A DNA stretch of 64,000 nt from assembly GCA_046349255.1 (NCBI GenBank), contig JAXMCR010000005.1, positions 248,001 to 312,000 on the forward strand, read 5' to 3'. Made by a program: the position numbers and the translations under genes. The notes under the pieces were generated by a model. The model did not search any database. It was not told the DNA's origin and was given only the letters and a program-made list of their open reading frames with translations. Position 1 is the first letter of the stretch; each line of letters begins with the position of its first letter. Positions 17,200-25,464 of the stretch are shown here, piece after piece. Source of the stretch: DAIODI01 sp046349255. Lineage in GTDB: Bacteria; Pseudomonadota; Alphaproteobacteria; Rhizobiales; Aestuariivirgaceae.

Positions 17200-18299
17200 G
17201 CCGCGATCTCCGCGACCAGTTCGGCGAGCGCCAGCGACGAGGTGAGCCCCGGGCTCTCGATCCCGAACAGGTTCACGAGGCCCGGCACGCCGTGCTCCTT
17301 CGGCCCCTGCACCATGAAGTCGCGCGCGGGCTCCCCCGGCCCCGAGAGCTTCGGGCGCACGCCGGCATAGTCAGGCTTGAGCGCGCCGTCCTGAAGCCCC
17401 GGCCAGTAACGGCGGATCGCGGCGTAGAACGACTCGGCGCGGGCGGGGTTCACCGTGTAGTCGATTGTGTCGATCCACTCGACGTCGGGGCCGAAGCGGG
17501 CCTGGCCGCCGAGATCGATGGTGAGATGCGTTCCGAGTCCGCCCGGTACAGGAACCGGGTAGACGAGCCGCGAGAACGGCGATTTTCCGGTGAGCGAGAA
17601 GTAGCAGCCGCGCGCTATATGGCGAGTCGGAACAAGCGCTTGCGGGACTCCCTTAATGCTGCGGGCGACCTCCTGCGCGAAGAGTCCCGCGGAGTTGACG
17701 ACGGTCCTCGCCTCGAGCGTCGCCGGATCTGGACCGCCCGTTTCCAGAAGGATGCGCCCGTTCGCAGCCGCCCCGCGCACCACAGGGGCGCGCAGCACCA
17801 CCATCGCGCCATGCGCTTCGGCCTCGCCCTGGAGCGCGAGCATCAACCCGTGCGAATCGACGATGCCGGTCGAGGGCGAGAGCAGCGCGTCGGTGACGCC
17901 GAGCTCGGGTTCCATCGCGCGGATCTCGTTGTGGCCGAGCCGGCGCAGGTCCGGCACGCCGTTCGCCGCGGCGCTCGCGGCGATGCCGTCGAGCTTCTCG
18001 GCCTCTTCGGGCGAGGTCGCGACGATCAGCTTGCCGCACTGGCGGTGGGCGACGCCGCGCGTGCGGCAGAAGTCGTAGAGGAGGTGCTTGCCGCGCACGC
18101 AGACGCGGGCCCGGAGGCTGTCCTTCGGGTAGTAGAGCCCGGCGTGGATCACTTCGCTGTTGCGCGAGGAGACGCCGGTGCCGATCGCGTCCTCGGCCTC
18201 GAGCACGAGCACCTCGCGGCCGGCGAGCGCGAGCGCGCGGGCGATGGCGAGGCCAACGACCCCTGCCCCGATCACGACTGCATCGACCCGTTCGGCCAC
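17196..18299 (-). CDS. FAD-dependent oxidoreductase, L-2-hydroxyglutarate dehydrogenase-like
   Basis: A 367-aa flavoprotein of the DAO family. The N-terminal GAGVVGLAIARALALAGREVLVLE is a Rossmann dinucleotide fold; SSRNSEVIHAGLYYPKDSLRARVCVRGKHLLYDFC is a very characteristic L-2-hydroxyglutarate dehydrogenase (LhgO/L2HGDH) stretch, and the C-terminal LVNLFGIESPGLTSSLALAELV completes FAD binding. The reaction would be oxidation of an L-2-hydroxyacid with electrons to quinone. The GTG start at 18299 is the only good option. No signal peptide. Confidence 0.78.
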   Translation of the reverse strand: MAERVDAVVIGAGVVGLAIARALALAGREVLVLEAEDAIGTGVSSRNSEVIHAGLYYPKDSLRARVCVRGKHLLYDFCRTRGVAHRQCGKLIVATSPEEAEKLDGIAASAAANGVPDLRRLGHNEIRAMEPELGVTDALLSPSTGIVDSHGLMLALQGEAEAHGAMVVLRAPVVRGAAANGRILLETGGPDPATLEARTVVNSAGLFAQEVARSIKGVPQALVPTRHIARGCYFSLTGKSPFSRLVYPVPVPGGLGTHLTIDLGGQARFGPDVEWIDTIDYTVNPARAESFYAAIRRYWPGLQDGALKPDYAGVRPKLSGPGEPARDFMVQGPKEHGVPGLVNLFGIESPGLTSSLALAELVAEIAA

Positions 18300-18345
18300 G
18301 TCCTGCCTGTTCCGCGCTGGTTGCTTCCGGCGACCTTATAAACGG

Positions 18346-18376
18346 AAAACCCCCGCCGGAAGGTTACCGGCGGGGG
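18346..18376 (-). terminator. Rho-independent terminator of the peptide-binding-protein gene
   Basis: CCCCCGCCGG (18350-18359) pairs perfectly with CCGGCGGGGG (18367-18376) around a seven-base loop; on the minus strand it is followed by TTTT (18349-18346). It stands 26 bp beyond the stop of the binding-protein gene and isolates it from the flavoprotein gene downstream. Confidence 0.85.
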
Positions 18377-18401
18377 CTTCTTTGGTGAACGAACGGCGGC
18401 G

Positions 18402-20069
18402 TTACGCCGGCTTCAGCGCCAGTTCCTCGCAGAAGATGTAGCGGGTCGGGTGCATTTTGAAGCCCATCACGTTCTTGTCGTAGTACGTGAACATCGAGCG
18501 CCACAGCGGCTGCACGATCGGGCCATCCTCCTGCATGATCGTCTCGAGCTGGCCAATGAGTTCGGCGCGCGCGGCGACGTCGAGCGTGCCTTCGGCCTTG
18601 GTAAGCGTCTCGTCGAACTGCTTGTTGGAGTACTTCGACTCGTTCCACGGAACGCCCGTGCGGTAGGCGAGCGCGAGCACCATGAAGCCGAGCGGACGGT
18701 GCACCCACGAGGTGAAGCCGAGCGGCACGGTCGTCCAGACGTCCCAGTACTTGGCGGACGGCAGGATGTTGATCTTGGCGCGGATGCCCGCATCCTTCCA
18801 CTGCTCGACCATCGCCTCGATGGCAGCGCCTTCCCACGTCGGGTCGGACTTGCCGAAGATCTCGATGTCGATGCCGTTCGGGTAGCCCGCGTCGGCCAGC
18901 AGCTTCTTGGCTTCCTCGATGTTCTGCGTCATCGGGGTGAGCTTCTTGTAGTCCGGGTGGATCGGCGACACGTGGTGGTGCTCGCCGACCGTGCCGATGC
19001 CGCGGTGCGCGATCTCCAGCGTCTTCGCCGGATCGGTCGCAAGCCGCATGGCCTTGCGGACCTTCGGATCGTCGAACGGCTTCACCGGCTGCATGCGGGC
19101 GACCGCCGTGTCCGCCGACTGCGCGTCATAGCGGGTGGCGAAGTCCATCGCCTGGAACAGCTCGAGCTGCTCGATGTTCGCTTCGTAAAGGCCGTGCACC
19201 TGCCGCGACTGGAGCGCTGCGACCTGCGCCGACGGGTTGTCGCCGAGGTCGATGAACTCGATGCCGTCGAGGTAGGCGCCGCGGCCCGGGATCGCCTCGA
19301 ACTTGGCGATGCGGCCCACTTCGATTTCCACCGGCTTGAACGCGCCGGTGCCGTTCGAGCCGATGCCCCACTTGCCGTTCTCCTTGGGGTCGAGCATCAG
19401 GAACGGATAGTGGAAGAAGTGCTCCGGCACTGCGACCTGCGGTTCCTTGAGGTTGAGGACGAGGGTCTTCGGGTCCTTCACCTGGATGGCGCTGGCGTCC
19501 CAGAGCTCCGTGGTCATCACCGCGTTGCCCTTGTCGTCCTTCTTGCCGGTGTCGACTTCCTTGAGGATGTAGCCCTTCATCAGGCCGAGCACGGACGAAC
19601 CCGTCGCCTCGTCGAGGCAGTGCTTGATGTTCCAGGCGGCGTCTTCGGCGGTGAACGGACGGCCGTCGTGCCAGTTGATGTCGGCCATCGTGAACGTCCA
19701 CGTCTTCAGGTCCGGCGACGCCTCCCACTTCGAGGCGAGCGCCGGGCGGGTGACGTTGTCGACGCCCGTGCGGGTGAGGTAGCCGTTGGTCTGGCGCACG
19801 CAGTTCGAGTCGTACACCCACGAGAAGACGGCCGGGTTGTCGAGCTTCGGCACGCGCATCGCGACCTTCAGCACGCCGCCCTTCGGCATCTCGTCGGCGC
19901 GGGCCGGCGGGGCGAACGGCTGGCCGGAGATCTTGCCCGCCCAGAAGTAGGCGGCGCCCGCCGACATGCCGAGAAGCGTCGAATAGCGGATGAACTCGCG
20001 GCGGCTGATCTGCTTGTCGGCCAGTTGCTGCTTCAGCCGCGGAATCCAGATGTGTTCCTTGTCAGACAT
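18402..20069 (-). CDS. Family 5 (peptide/nickel-type) solute-binding protein, Tat-exported
   Basis: A 555-aa extracytoplasmic binding protein. The N-terminal ISRREFIRYSTLLGMSAGAAYFWAG is a convincing twin-arginine signal. The mature part follows the DppA/OppA order: PALASKWEASPDLKTWTFTM, NWHDGRPFTAEDAAWNIKHCLD, a late IGTVGEHHHVSPIHPDYK and AKKLLADAGYPNG. It would bind a peptide, opine or similar solute for an ABC importer, but no permease or ATPase genes are next to it, and a strong terminator follows, so it must use components encoded elsewhere. The 136 bp upstream hold only its promoter region. Confidence 0.82.
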   Translation of the reverse strand: MSDKEHIWIPRLKQQLADKQISRREFIRYSTLLGMSAGAAYFWAGKISGQPFAPPARADEMPKGGVLKVAMRVPKLDNPAVFSWVYDSNCVRQTNGYLTRTGVDNVTRPALASKWEASPDLKTWTFTMADINWHDGRPFTAEDAAWNIKHCLDEATGSSVLGLMKGYILKEVDTGKKDDKGNAVMTTELWDASAIQVKDPKTLVLNLKEPQVAVPEHFFHYPFLMLDPKENGKWGIGSNGTGAFKPVEIEVGRIAKFEAIPGRGAYLDGIEFIDLGDNPSAQVAALQSRQVHGLYEANIEQLELFQAMDFATRYDAQSADTAVARMQPVKPFDDPKVRKAMRLATDPAKTLEIAHRGIGTVGEHHHVSPIHPDYKKLTPMTQNIEEAKKLLADAGYPNGIDIEIFGKSDPTWEGAAIEAMVEQWKDAGIRAKINILPSAKYWDVWTTVPLGFTSWVHRPLGFMVLALAYRTGVPWNESKYSNKQFDETLTKAEGTLDVAARAELIGQLETIMQEDGPIVQPLWRSMFTYYDKNVMGFKMHPTRYIFCEELALKPA

Positions 20070-20205
20070 TCAGTTGCTCCTCCCGTAGGGATCTTACGGC
20101 TGATGCCGGTTGGACGGGCGCCCCCTTGCCGGGGCACTCCTGCCGTTACGCTAGCACCGGGCAAGCGGCGTGCAAAGCGCCTCCCGAATGAAATTCCTGT
20201 CACCC

Positions 20206-21666
20206 TCAGGGGTAACCGGGAGGGGGTTCAAAGCCGCGGTATTCCTGCTCAAGGAGAGCCGCGAAGCGGATGGCGGTGAGGTCCTCGTGCTCGCCTGCAA
20301 CGATCTGCACGCCGACCGGCAATCCGCCAGCTGTCAGGCCGATCGGCGCGACGGTCGACGGGAGGTAGAACCCGCCGGGATAGCCCGCCCAGAACAGCTG
20401 GTCGGTGGTCGGGACGCGGTGGCCGTTCACCTCGATCGTGCGCTCGTGCCGCTCGCCTTTGTGGTCGTGCGGGAAGGCGGCGGAGGCGGCGGCGGGGCAA
20501 AGCAGCACGTCCCAGTCCTCGAAGAAGGCGTCCCACAGGAGGCGCATCTGGTGGCGGCGGTTGTTGAGCTTCAGCCAGTCACGGTGATGAATCGTGTTCG
20601 CCCGCGTCATCAGCGCGAAATAGGAATGGTCGTCGGCCTTGAGCGCCCCGCGGCGCGCGAGGTTCGCCTCGAAGTCCGCATCACTCTGGCGCGCGCTGGT
20701 CGCGGCGCGCAGCAGGCCGATATAGAGCTCATTTGCTTCCGCCGTGTCGAATGCCGGTCGCGCGTCGAACGAGAGCGCCTTTACCCGGGGCGACAGAAAT
20801 GCGCCGAGGGCGGCGATCTGGTCCTTCACCGGCTGGTCGACCTCGGAGGCCGGATCGTCGAGCATCACGGCGACGCGGGCCTCGCGCAGCGACTTGACGC
20901 GCGGCCTGGCGAGCTTGAACCGCATTTGGCGCGCCTCCGGGCCGTGCGGACCGGCGATGAGCGCCAGCGCCAGCGCGAGGTCTTCCGCGCTCCGCGCAAG
21001 CGGGCCGCCGCAGGAGATGTCCGCATACGCATAGGCGCCGGGCAGCAGGTGGCCGCGCATCGGCACGATGCCGTAGGTCGGCTTGTGGCCGTAGACGCCA
21101 CAGTAATGCGCGGGATTGCGGATCGAGGCCCCGATGTCGGAACCGAGTTCGAGCGCCGACATGCCGGTGGCGAGCGCCGCGGCCGACCCGCCGGAGGAAC
21201 CGCCGGGGGAGCGCGTCAGGTCCCACGGATTGTTGGTAGTGCCGTAGATCGCGTTGAACGACTGCCAGTCGGCGAGCATCAGCGGAACATTGGTCTTGCC
21301 GAAGAGCACCGCCCCCGCCCCCTCGAGGCGCTCGACCGTCACCGCACTCGTCGCAGGCCGATTGTCCTTGAGCGGCGGGGAGCCCCACGTGGTGGGCGTG
21401 CCTGCCCAGTCGAAGGACTCCTTCACCGTGATCGGCACGCCATCGATCGGCGACAGCGGCTCGCCGGCCTTCAGGCGCTTGTGCGCCGCCTCTGCCGCCT
21501 TCCGCGCCCGGGGATAATCGCGCACCACCACCGCGTTGATCGCCTGGTCGATCGTCTCGACACGCTCGATCATCGCTTCGAGCAGGTCCGGCGCTTCGAT
21601 CTTGCGGCGGGCGAGCTTCCTGCCCAGATCGAGCGCGGAACGATAGTGGAGCGGGCGCTTTCCCAT
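20206..21666 (-). CDS. Amidase-signature family hydrolase
   Basis: A 486-aa amidase. The Ser-cisSer-Lys triad can be placed: Lys in DGVPITVKESF, cis-Ser in SPGGSSGGSAAALA and the nucleophile Ser in GSDIGASIRNPAHYCG. Such enzymes hydrolyse carboxamides to acids and ammonia. It starts 12 bp after an MttB-family methyltransferase gene on the same strand, so both are probably one transcript; a substrate carrying an amide as well as N-methyl groups is conceivable but only an inference. Confidence 0.85.
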   Translation of the reverse strand: MGKRPLHYRSALDLGRKLARRKIEAPDLLEAMIERVETIDQAINAVVVRDYPRARKAAEAAHKRLKAGEPLSPIDGVPITVKESFDWAGTPTTWGSPPLKDNRPATSAVTVERLEGAGAVLFGKTNVPLMLADWQSFNAIYGTTNNPWDLTRSPGGSSGGSAAALATGMSALELGSDIGASIRNPAHYCGVYGHKPTYGIVPMRGHLLPGAYAYADISCGGPLARSAEDLALALALIAGPHGPEARQMRFKLARPRVKSLREARVAVMLDDPASEVDQPVKDQIAALGAFLSPRVKALSFDARPAFDTAEANELYIGLLRAATSARQSDADFEANLARRGALKADDHSYFALMTRANTIHHRDWLKLNNRRHQMRLLWDAFFEDWDVLLCPAAASAAFPHDHKGERHERTIEVNGHRVPTTDQLFWAGYPGGFYLPSTVAPIGLTAGGLPVGVQIVAGEHEDLTAIRFAALLEQEYRGFEPPPGYP

Positions 21667-21678
21667 CGCCCTGCCCCG

Positions 21679-23244
21679 TCAGCTCACGCTGTCCGGCAGC
21701 GTCTCCTTGCGCTTGGCCATGAACGCCTGCAGCGCCTCGTCGATGCCCTCGTCCAGCGCCGGGGCCTCGTATTCGCGCAATTGCCGCTTCCAGGCCTCGT
21801 TGGCGCGCACGGCGATGTCGCGCTGGCCCTCGTCGCGCCACTGCTCGAACGAGTTGTTGTCGGCCATCGAGGAGCGCCAGAACGCCGTCTCGAAGTTCGC
21901 CTGCGTGTGCGAGCAGCCGAGGAAATGGCTGCCCGGTCCCACCTCGCGGATCGCATCGAGCGCCTGGCCGTTCTCGGAGAGGTCCACGCCAGACGCGAAG
22001 CGCTGCATCATCGACAGCTGGTCGGCGTCGATCATGAACTTTTCATAGGAGGAGACGAGGCCGCCCTCGAGCCAGCCGGCCGCGTGCAGCACGAAATTCA
22101 CGCCGCCGAGCAGTGTCGGCCACAGCGTGTTGGCGCTCTCGTGCGCGGCCTGGGCATCCGGAAGCTTGGACGCGCAGAGCGATCCGCCGGAGCGGAACGG
22201 CACGCCGAGACGGCGGGCGAGCTGGGCCGCGCCGAACAGGACGTGGGCCGGCTCCGGCGTGCCGAACGTCGGCGCGCCCGACTGCATCGAGATCGAGCTC
22301 GCGAACGTGCCGAATACGACCGGCGCGCCCGGCCGGCAGAGCTGCGCGAAGGCCATGCCGACCGAGGCTTCGGCAAGGATCTGCGTGAGCGTTCCGATCA
22401 CCGTCACCGCCGACATCGCGCCCGACAGGATGAACGGCGAGATCACCGTCGCCTGGTTGTTGCGGGCGTAGACCTTCAGCGCGCCGACCATCGTCGAGTC
22501 GAACACGAGCGGCGAGTTGGCGTTGATCAGGTTGATCATCACGCAGTTCTGGTCGACGAACTCCTCGCCGAACACCGTCTTCGCCATCGTCACCGAATCT
22601 TCCGCGCGCTCGGGGGCGGTCACCGAGCCCATGAACGGCTTGTCCGAGTAGCGGATGTGGCTGTAGACCATGTCGAGGTGGCGCTTTGCCACCGGGATGT
22701 CGACCGGCTCGCAGACCGTGCCGCCGGAATGGTGCAGCGCCGGGGCCATGTAGGCGAGTTTCACGAAATTTCGGAAATCCTCGATCGTCGCGTAGCGGCG
22801 GCCGTCGTCGAGGTTGCGCACGAACGGCGGGCCGTAGACGGGAGCGAACACGGTGTTGCGGCCGCCAACGGTGACACTGCGCTCGGGGTTTCGCGCGTGC
22901 TGCACGAACTCGCGCGGCGCGGTCTTCAGCAGCGAGCGCACGAGGCCCTTGGGAAAGTGCACGCGCTCGCCCTTCACGTCGGCGCCGGCCGCCTTCCACA
23001 TGGAGAGCGCCTCTGGGTCGTCGCGGAAGTCGATGCCGATCTCCTCGAGCACCGTGTCGGTGTTGCGTTCGATGAGGGACAGGCCTTCCTCGGTCAGCAC
23101 CTCGTAGAGCGGCACCTGGCGCTTGATGTAGGTGAGCTGCGTCTGGCCGCCTGAGGAGCGGGCCGCGCGGCGGGCTTCGGCGCCGCCGCCGGAACGGCGC
23201 GAACGGCGACCTTCGGTCTGGGCGGTCGGGACGGGCTCGGACAT
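21679..23244 (-). CDS. MttB-superfamily methyltransferase 1 (non-pyrrolysine)
   Basis: A 521-aa TIM-barrel protein of the trimethylamine methyltransferase superfamily, which moves a methyl group from a quaternary or tertiary amine to a corrinoid protein. Characteristic stretches are DDGRRYATIEDFRNFVKLA, NANSPLVFDSTM, PFILSGAMSAVTVIGTL and DAIREVGPGSHFLGCSHTQANFETAFW. The frame has no in-frame amber codon, so it belongs to the non-pyrrolysine group (MtgB, MtpB and MtcB are known members, using betaines or carnitine). Residues 12-33 form an Arg/Gly-rich tail (GRRSRRSGGGAEARRAARS). ATG at 23244 chosen because upstream codons have no ribosome-binding support. Precedes the amidase gene. Confidence 0.85.
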   Translation of the reverse strand: MSEPVPTAQTEGRRSRRSGGGAEARRAARSSGGQTQLTYIKRQVPLYEVLTEEGLSLIERNTDTVLEEIGIDFRDDPEALSMWKAAGADVKGERVHFPKGLVRSLLKTAPREFVQHARNPERSVTVGGRNTVFAPVYGPPFVRNLDDGRRYATIEDFRNFVKLAYMAPALHHSGGTVCEPVDIPVAKRHLDMVYSHIRYSDKPFMGSVTAPERAEDSVTMAKTVFGEEFVDQNCVMINLINANSPLVFDSTMVGALKVYARNNQATVISPFILSGAMSAVTVIGTLTQILAEASVGMAFAQLCRPGAPVVFGTFASSISMQSGAPTFGTPEPAHVLFGAAQLARRLGVPFRSGGSLCASKLPDAQAAHESANTLWPTLLGGVNFVLHAAGWLEGGLVSSYEKFMIDADQLSMMQRFASGVDLSENGQALDAIREVGPGSHFLGCSHTQANFETAFWRSSMADNNSFEQWRDEGQRDIAVRANEAWKRQLREYEAPALDEGIDEALQAFMAKRKETLPDSVS

Positions 23245-23288
23245 GGGCGACCTCGGGTGAGGGTTCTTGATGATCACCCGATAGCGTT

Positions 23289-23310
23289 GCGGGGGCGACA
23301 AGGCCCCCGC
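23289..23310. other. Strong stem-loop between MlaC-like and MttB-1 genes
   Basis: GCGGGGGC (23289-23296) and GCCCCCGC (23303-23310) form a perfect eight-base stem with a GACAAG loop. It lies in the leader of MttB-1 and just after the minus-strand MlaC-like gene. There is no U tract on either side, so it is a weak terminator candidate or a leader structure. Confidence 0.4.
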
Positions 23311-23349
23311 TCAAGCGTCCTCAATTGGACGTAAAACGACCTGACGCGC

Positions 23350-23904
23350 CTACTTCTTCAGTTCCGCCATAAGCGCCTTGAAGTTCCCGTTGTTGCGGTC
23401 GAGGATCCCGGTGACGTTGTCGCGCAGGAGCTGGGCGAGCCACACGTTCTGCACGTTCACGTCGGCAACGCGCGATCCCTTCATGCGCCAAAGCACCGGC
23501 TGGTAGCCCTTGCCGCCGAGGAAGAAGATGCTGGAATTCACGATCGGCCCGTCGCAGTCCTTCACCTTGATCGATTCGGCGTTGAACTTGAGCCGGAAGT
23601 CGTTGAGCGTGCGCGACACGTAGCTGGTCACCGCGTTGACGTAGTCGTCGCGCTGGCCGGCCGGCAGGCTCGACTTGTAGCGGCCGAGCGCGAACATCGC
23701 GATGCTGTTCATGTCCGCGTAGTTGCGGAGCGCGCCGGCGAAGGCCGAGGGGGAACCGGACTTGGCCGCGGTGATCATCGCGGTGCCGGCCTTCTCGACG
23801 GCGCCCGTCGGGCAGCTGTCAGCCAAGGCGCTGGTTGAGACCGAACCAACGATTGCCGCTGCGGCCAGCATCCGCCGCGACCAGGAATTCAAAACGCTCG
23901 ACAT
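23350..23904 (-). CDS. MlaC/Ttg2D-like periplasmic ABC auxiliary protein
   Basis: A 184-aa exported protein: signal peptide to about residue 28 (RRMLAAAAIVGSVSTSALA), then a family-typical helix-rich fold with MFALGRYKSSLPAGQRDDYVNAVTSYV-like and GSRVADVNVQNVWLAQLLRDNV stretches. MlaC proteins shuttle phospholipids across the periplasm; the other Mla genes are absent here, so this may instead be a hopanoid-associated or orphan relative. ATG at 23904 is used so that the signal peptide begins properly. The 228 bp upstream are a divergent promoter region with no further feature seen. Confidence 0.72.
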   Translation of the reverse strand: MSSVLNSWSRRMLAAAAIVGSVSTSALADSCPTGAVEKAGTAMITAAKSGSPSAFAGALRNYADMNSIAMFALGRYKSSLPAGQRDDYVNAVTSYVSRTLNDFRLKFNAESIKVKDCDGPIVNSSIFFLGGKGYQPVLWRMKGSRVADVNVQNVWLAQLLRDNVTGILDRNNGNFKALMAELKK

Positions 23905-24132
23905 GTATCTGACCCCGTTAGGCATCAAGGATGCGCCGACATTAGCGGCAATTGCGCCCAATTCAAGGAGGTGCCCGCGATACTGCAACCCACATGTTTT
24001 GGACGGTTATCAAGTTCCTGCCCGGCAGCCCTGTCGCTTTTGTGCAGGGCGAAGTCGTGCGCGACGGTTACGGCGCGCGGGCCTTCCGCCTATAAGACCT
24101 CGCGAACGAAACGGTTCCGGCACGCGAAATCC

Positions 24133-24447
24133 ATGGCGCAGCTCACCATCCTCTACTGGCGCGACATCCCCTCCCAGGTGATCGTCAAGGCCGGCCGCGC
24201 GAACGAGAAGCGGCTCCTTTCCGACCGCTTCCAGGAGGCGATCGATATGGCCGCCATGCGCGGCGGGGCGGCCGGGACAGACGCCTACCTCGACGAGTGG
24301 CGGCGCGCCGACCCGGTCGAGGTCGAGGGCGAGCTCGCCGCCGCGGCCGACGCCGCCGCGCAGCGCCTCGAGGCCGACTACGACAAGGAGCGCCTGAAGA
24401 CGCTCATCGCCAACGGCGGCCGGGAAAAGTCCGCCGACCGTGCCTGA
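24133..24447 (+). CDS. PF13769 'virulence factor' family small protein
   Basis: A 104-aa soluble protein beginning MAQLTILYWRDIPSQVIVK, the typical start of the family annotated as virulence factor (PF13769). Despite the name, its role is unknown; the family often sits beside folate/corrinoid one-carbon genes, as here: the methyltetrahydrofolate:corrinoid methyltransferase gene starts 39 bp downstream. A one-carbon or corrinoid role is inferred from that context. Confidence 0.7.
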   Translation: MAQLTILYWRDIPSQVIVKAGRANEKRLLSDRFQEAIDMAAMRGGAAGTDAYLDEWRRADPVEVEGELAAAADAAAQRLEADYDKERLKTLIANGGREKSADRA

Positions 24448-24486
24448 CCGTAAGACACACTCCGAACCCCGAGGGGATTTGCAGCC

Positions 24487-25446
24487 ATGACGCACACCAT
24501 CGTCGCCTCCGCCAAGAAGGAAGTCGTGATCGGCTTCGACAAGCCGTTCTGCATCATCGGCGAGCGCATCAACCCGACGGGCCGCAAGAAGCTCGCTGCC
24601 GAGATGATCGCCGGCAACTTCGAGACGGTGAAGGCCGACGCCCTGGCGCAGGTCGCGGCGGGCGCGCACATCCTCGACGTCAACGCCGGCGTGACGGCGG
24701 TGAACCCGAACGAGAGCGAACCACCGCTGATGCGCCAGACGCTCGAGATCGTGCAGTCCCTCGTCGACACGCCGCTGTGCATCGACAGCTCGGTTCCCGC
24801 GGCGCTCAAGGCGGGTCTCGAGACGGCGAAGGGCCGCCCGCTCGTCAACTCGGTGACCGGCGAGGAAGACCGCCTCGAGGCGATCCTGCCGCTCGTCGCC
24901 AAGTACAACGTGCCGGTGGTGGCGATCTCGAACGATGAGACCGGCATCTCGGAAGACCCGGACGTGCGCTTCGAGGTGGCCCGCAAGATCGTGCAGCGCG
25001 CCGCCGACCACGGCATCAAGCCGCACGACGTGGTGGTCGACCCGCTCGTCATGCCGATCGGCGCGATGGGCACCGCCGGCCAGCAGGTGTTCCGCCTGGT
25101 GCGCCGCCTGCGCGAGGAGCTGAAGGTGAACACCACGTGCGGCGCCTCCAACATCTCGTTCGGCATGCCGCACCGGCGCGCGCTCACCGGCTACTTCCTC
25201 GCGATGGCCGCCTCGCACGGCATGACCTCGGCGATCATGAACCCGCTGCACGATGAAGACATGCACGCGATTATGGGCGCCAACGTGCTGAACGGCGTCG
25301 ACGCCAACTGCCTCGCCTGGATCCGCAAGTTCCGGGAACCGGCGCCGGCCGCCGCGGCTTCCGCCGAAGGTGGTGCGCCCGCGGCCGAGAGCGAGGGCGA
25401 CGCCCGCCGGCGCGAGCGCGAGGAGCGCCGCCGTCGCCGCGGCTAA
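24487..25446 (+). CDS. Methyltetrahydrofolate:corrinoid methyltransferase (pterin-binding)
   Basis: A 319-aa DHPS-like TIM barrel. CIIGERINPTGRKKLA is the pterin-binding start, followed by GAHILDVNAGV, PLCIDSSVPAALKAGL, PVVAISNDETGI and CGASNISFGMPHR. Enzymes of this type (MtgA, MtvA, AcsE) move a methyl group between the corrinoid protein and tetrahydrofolate, so this is the exit step for methyl groups released by the MttB proteins. The last about 25 residues are a charged tail ending DARRREREERRRRRG, not part of the barrel and similar to tails on the neighbouring enzymes. The reactivase gene starts 18 bp downstream; one operon with the PF13769 gene. Confidence 0.88.
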   Translation: MTHTIVASAKKEVVIGFDKPFCIIGERINPTGRKKLAAEMIAGNFETVKADALAQVAAGAHILDVNAGVTAVNPNESEPPLMRQTLEIVQSLVDTPLCIDSSVPAALKAGLETAKGRPLVNSVTGEEDRLEAILPLVAKYNVPVVAISNDETGISEDPDVRFEVARKIVQRAADHGIKPHDVVVDPLVMPIGAMGTAGQQVFRLVRRLREELKVNTTCGASNISFGMPHRRALTGYFLAMAASHGMTSAIMNPLHDEDMHAIMGANVLNGVDANCLAWIRKFREPAPAAAASAEGGAPAAESEGDARRREREERRRRRG

Positions 25447-25464
25447 TGGGAGCAGACCAGACGC

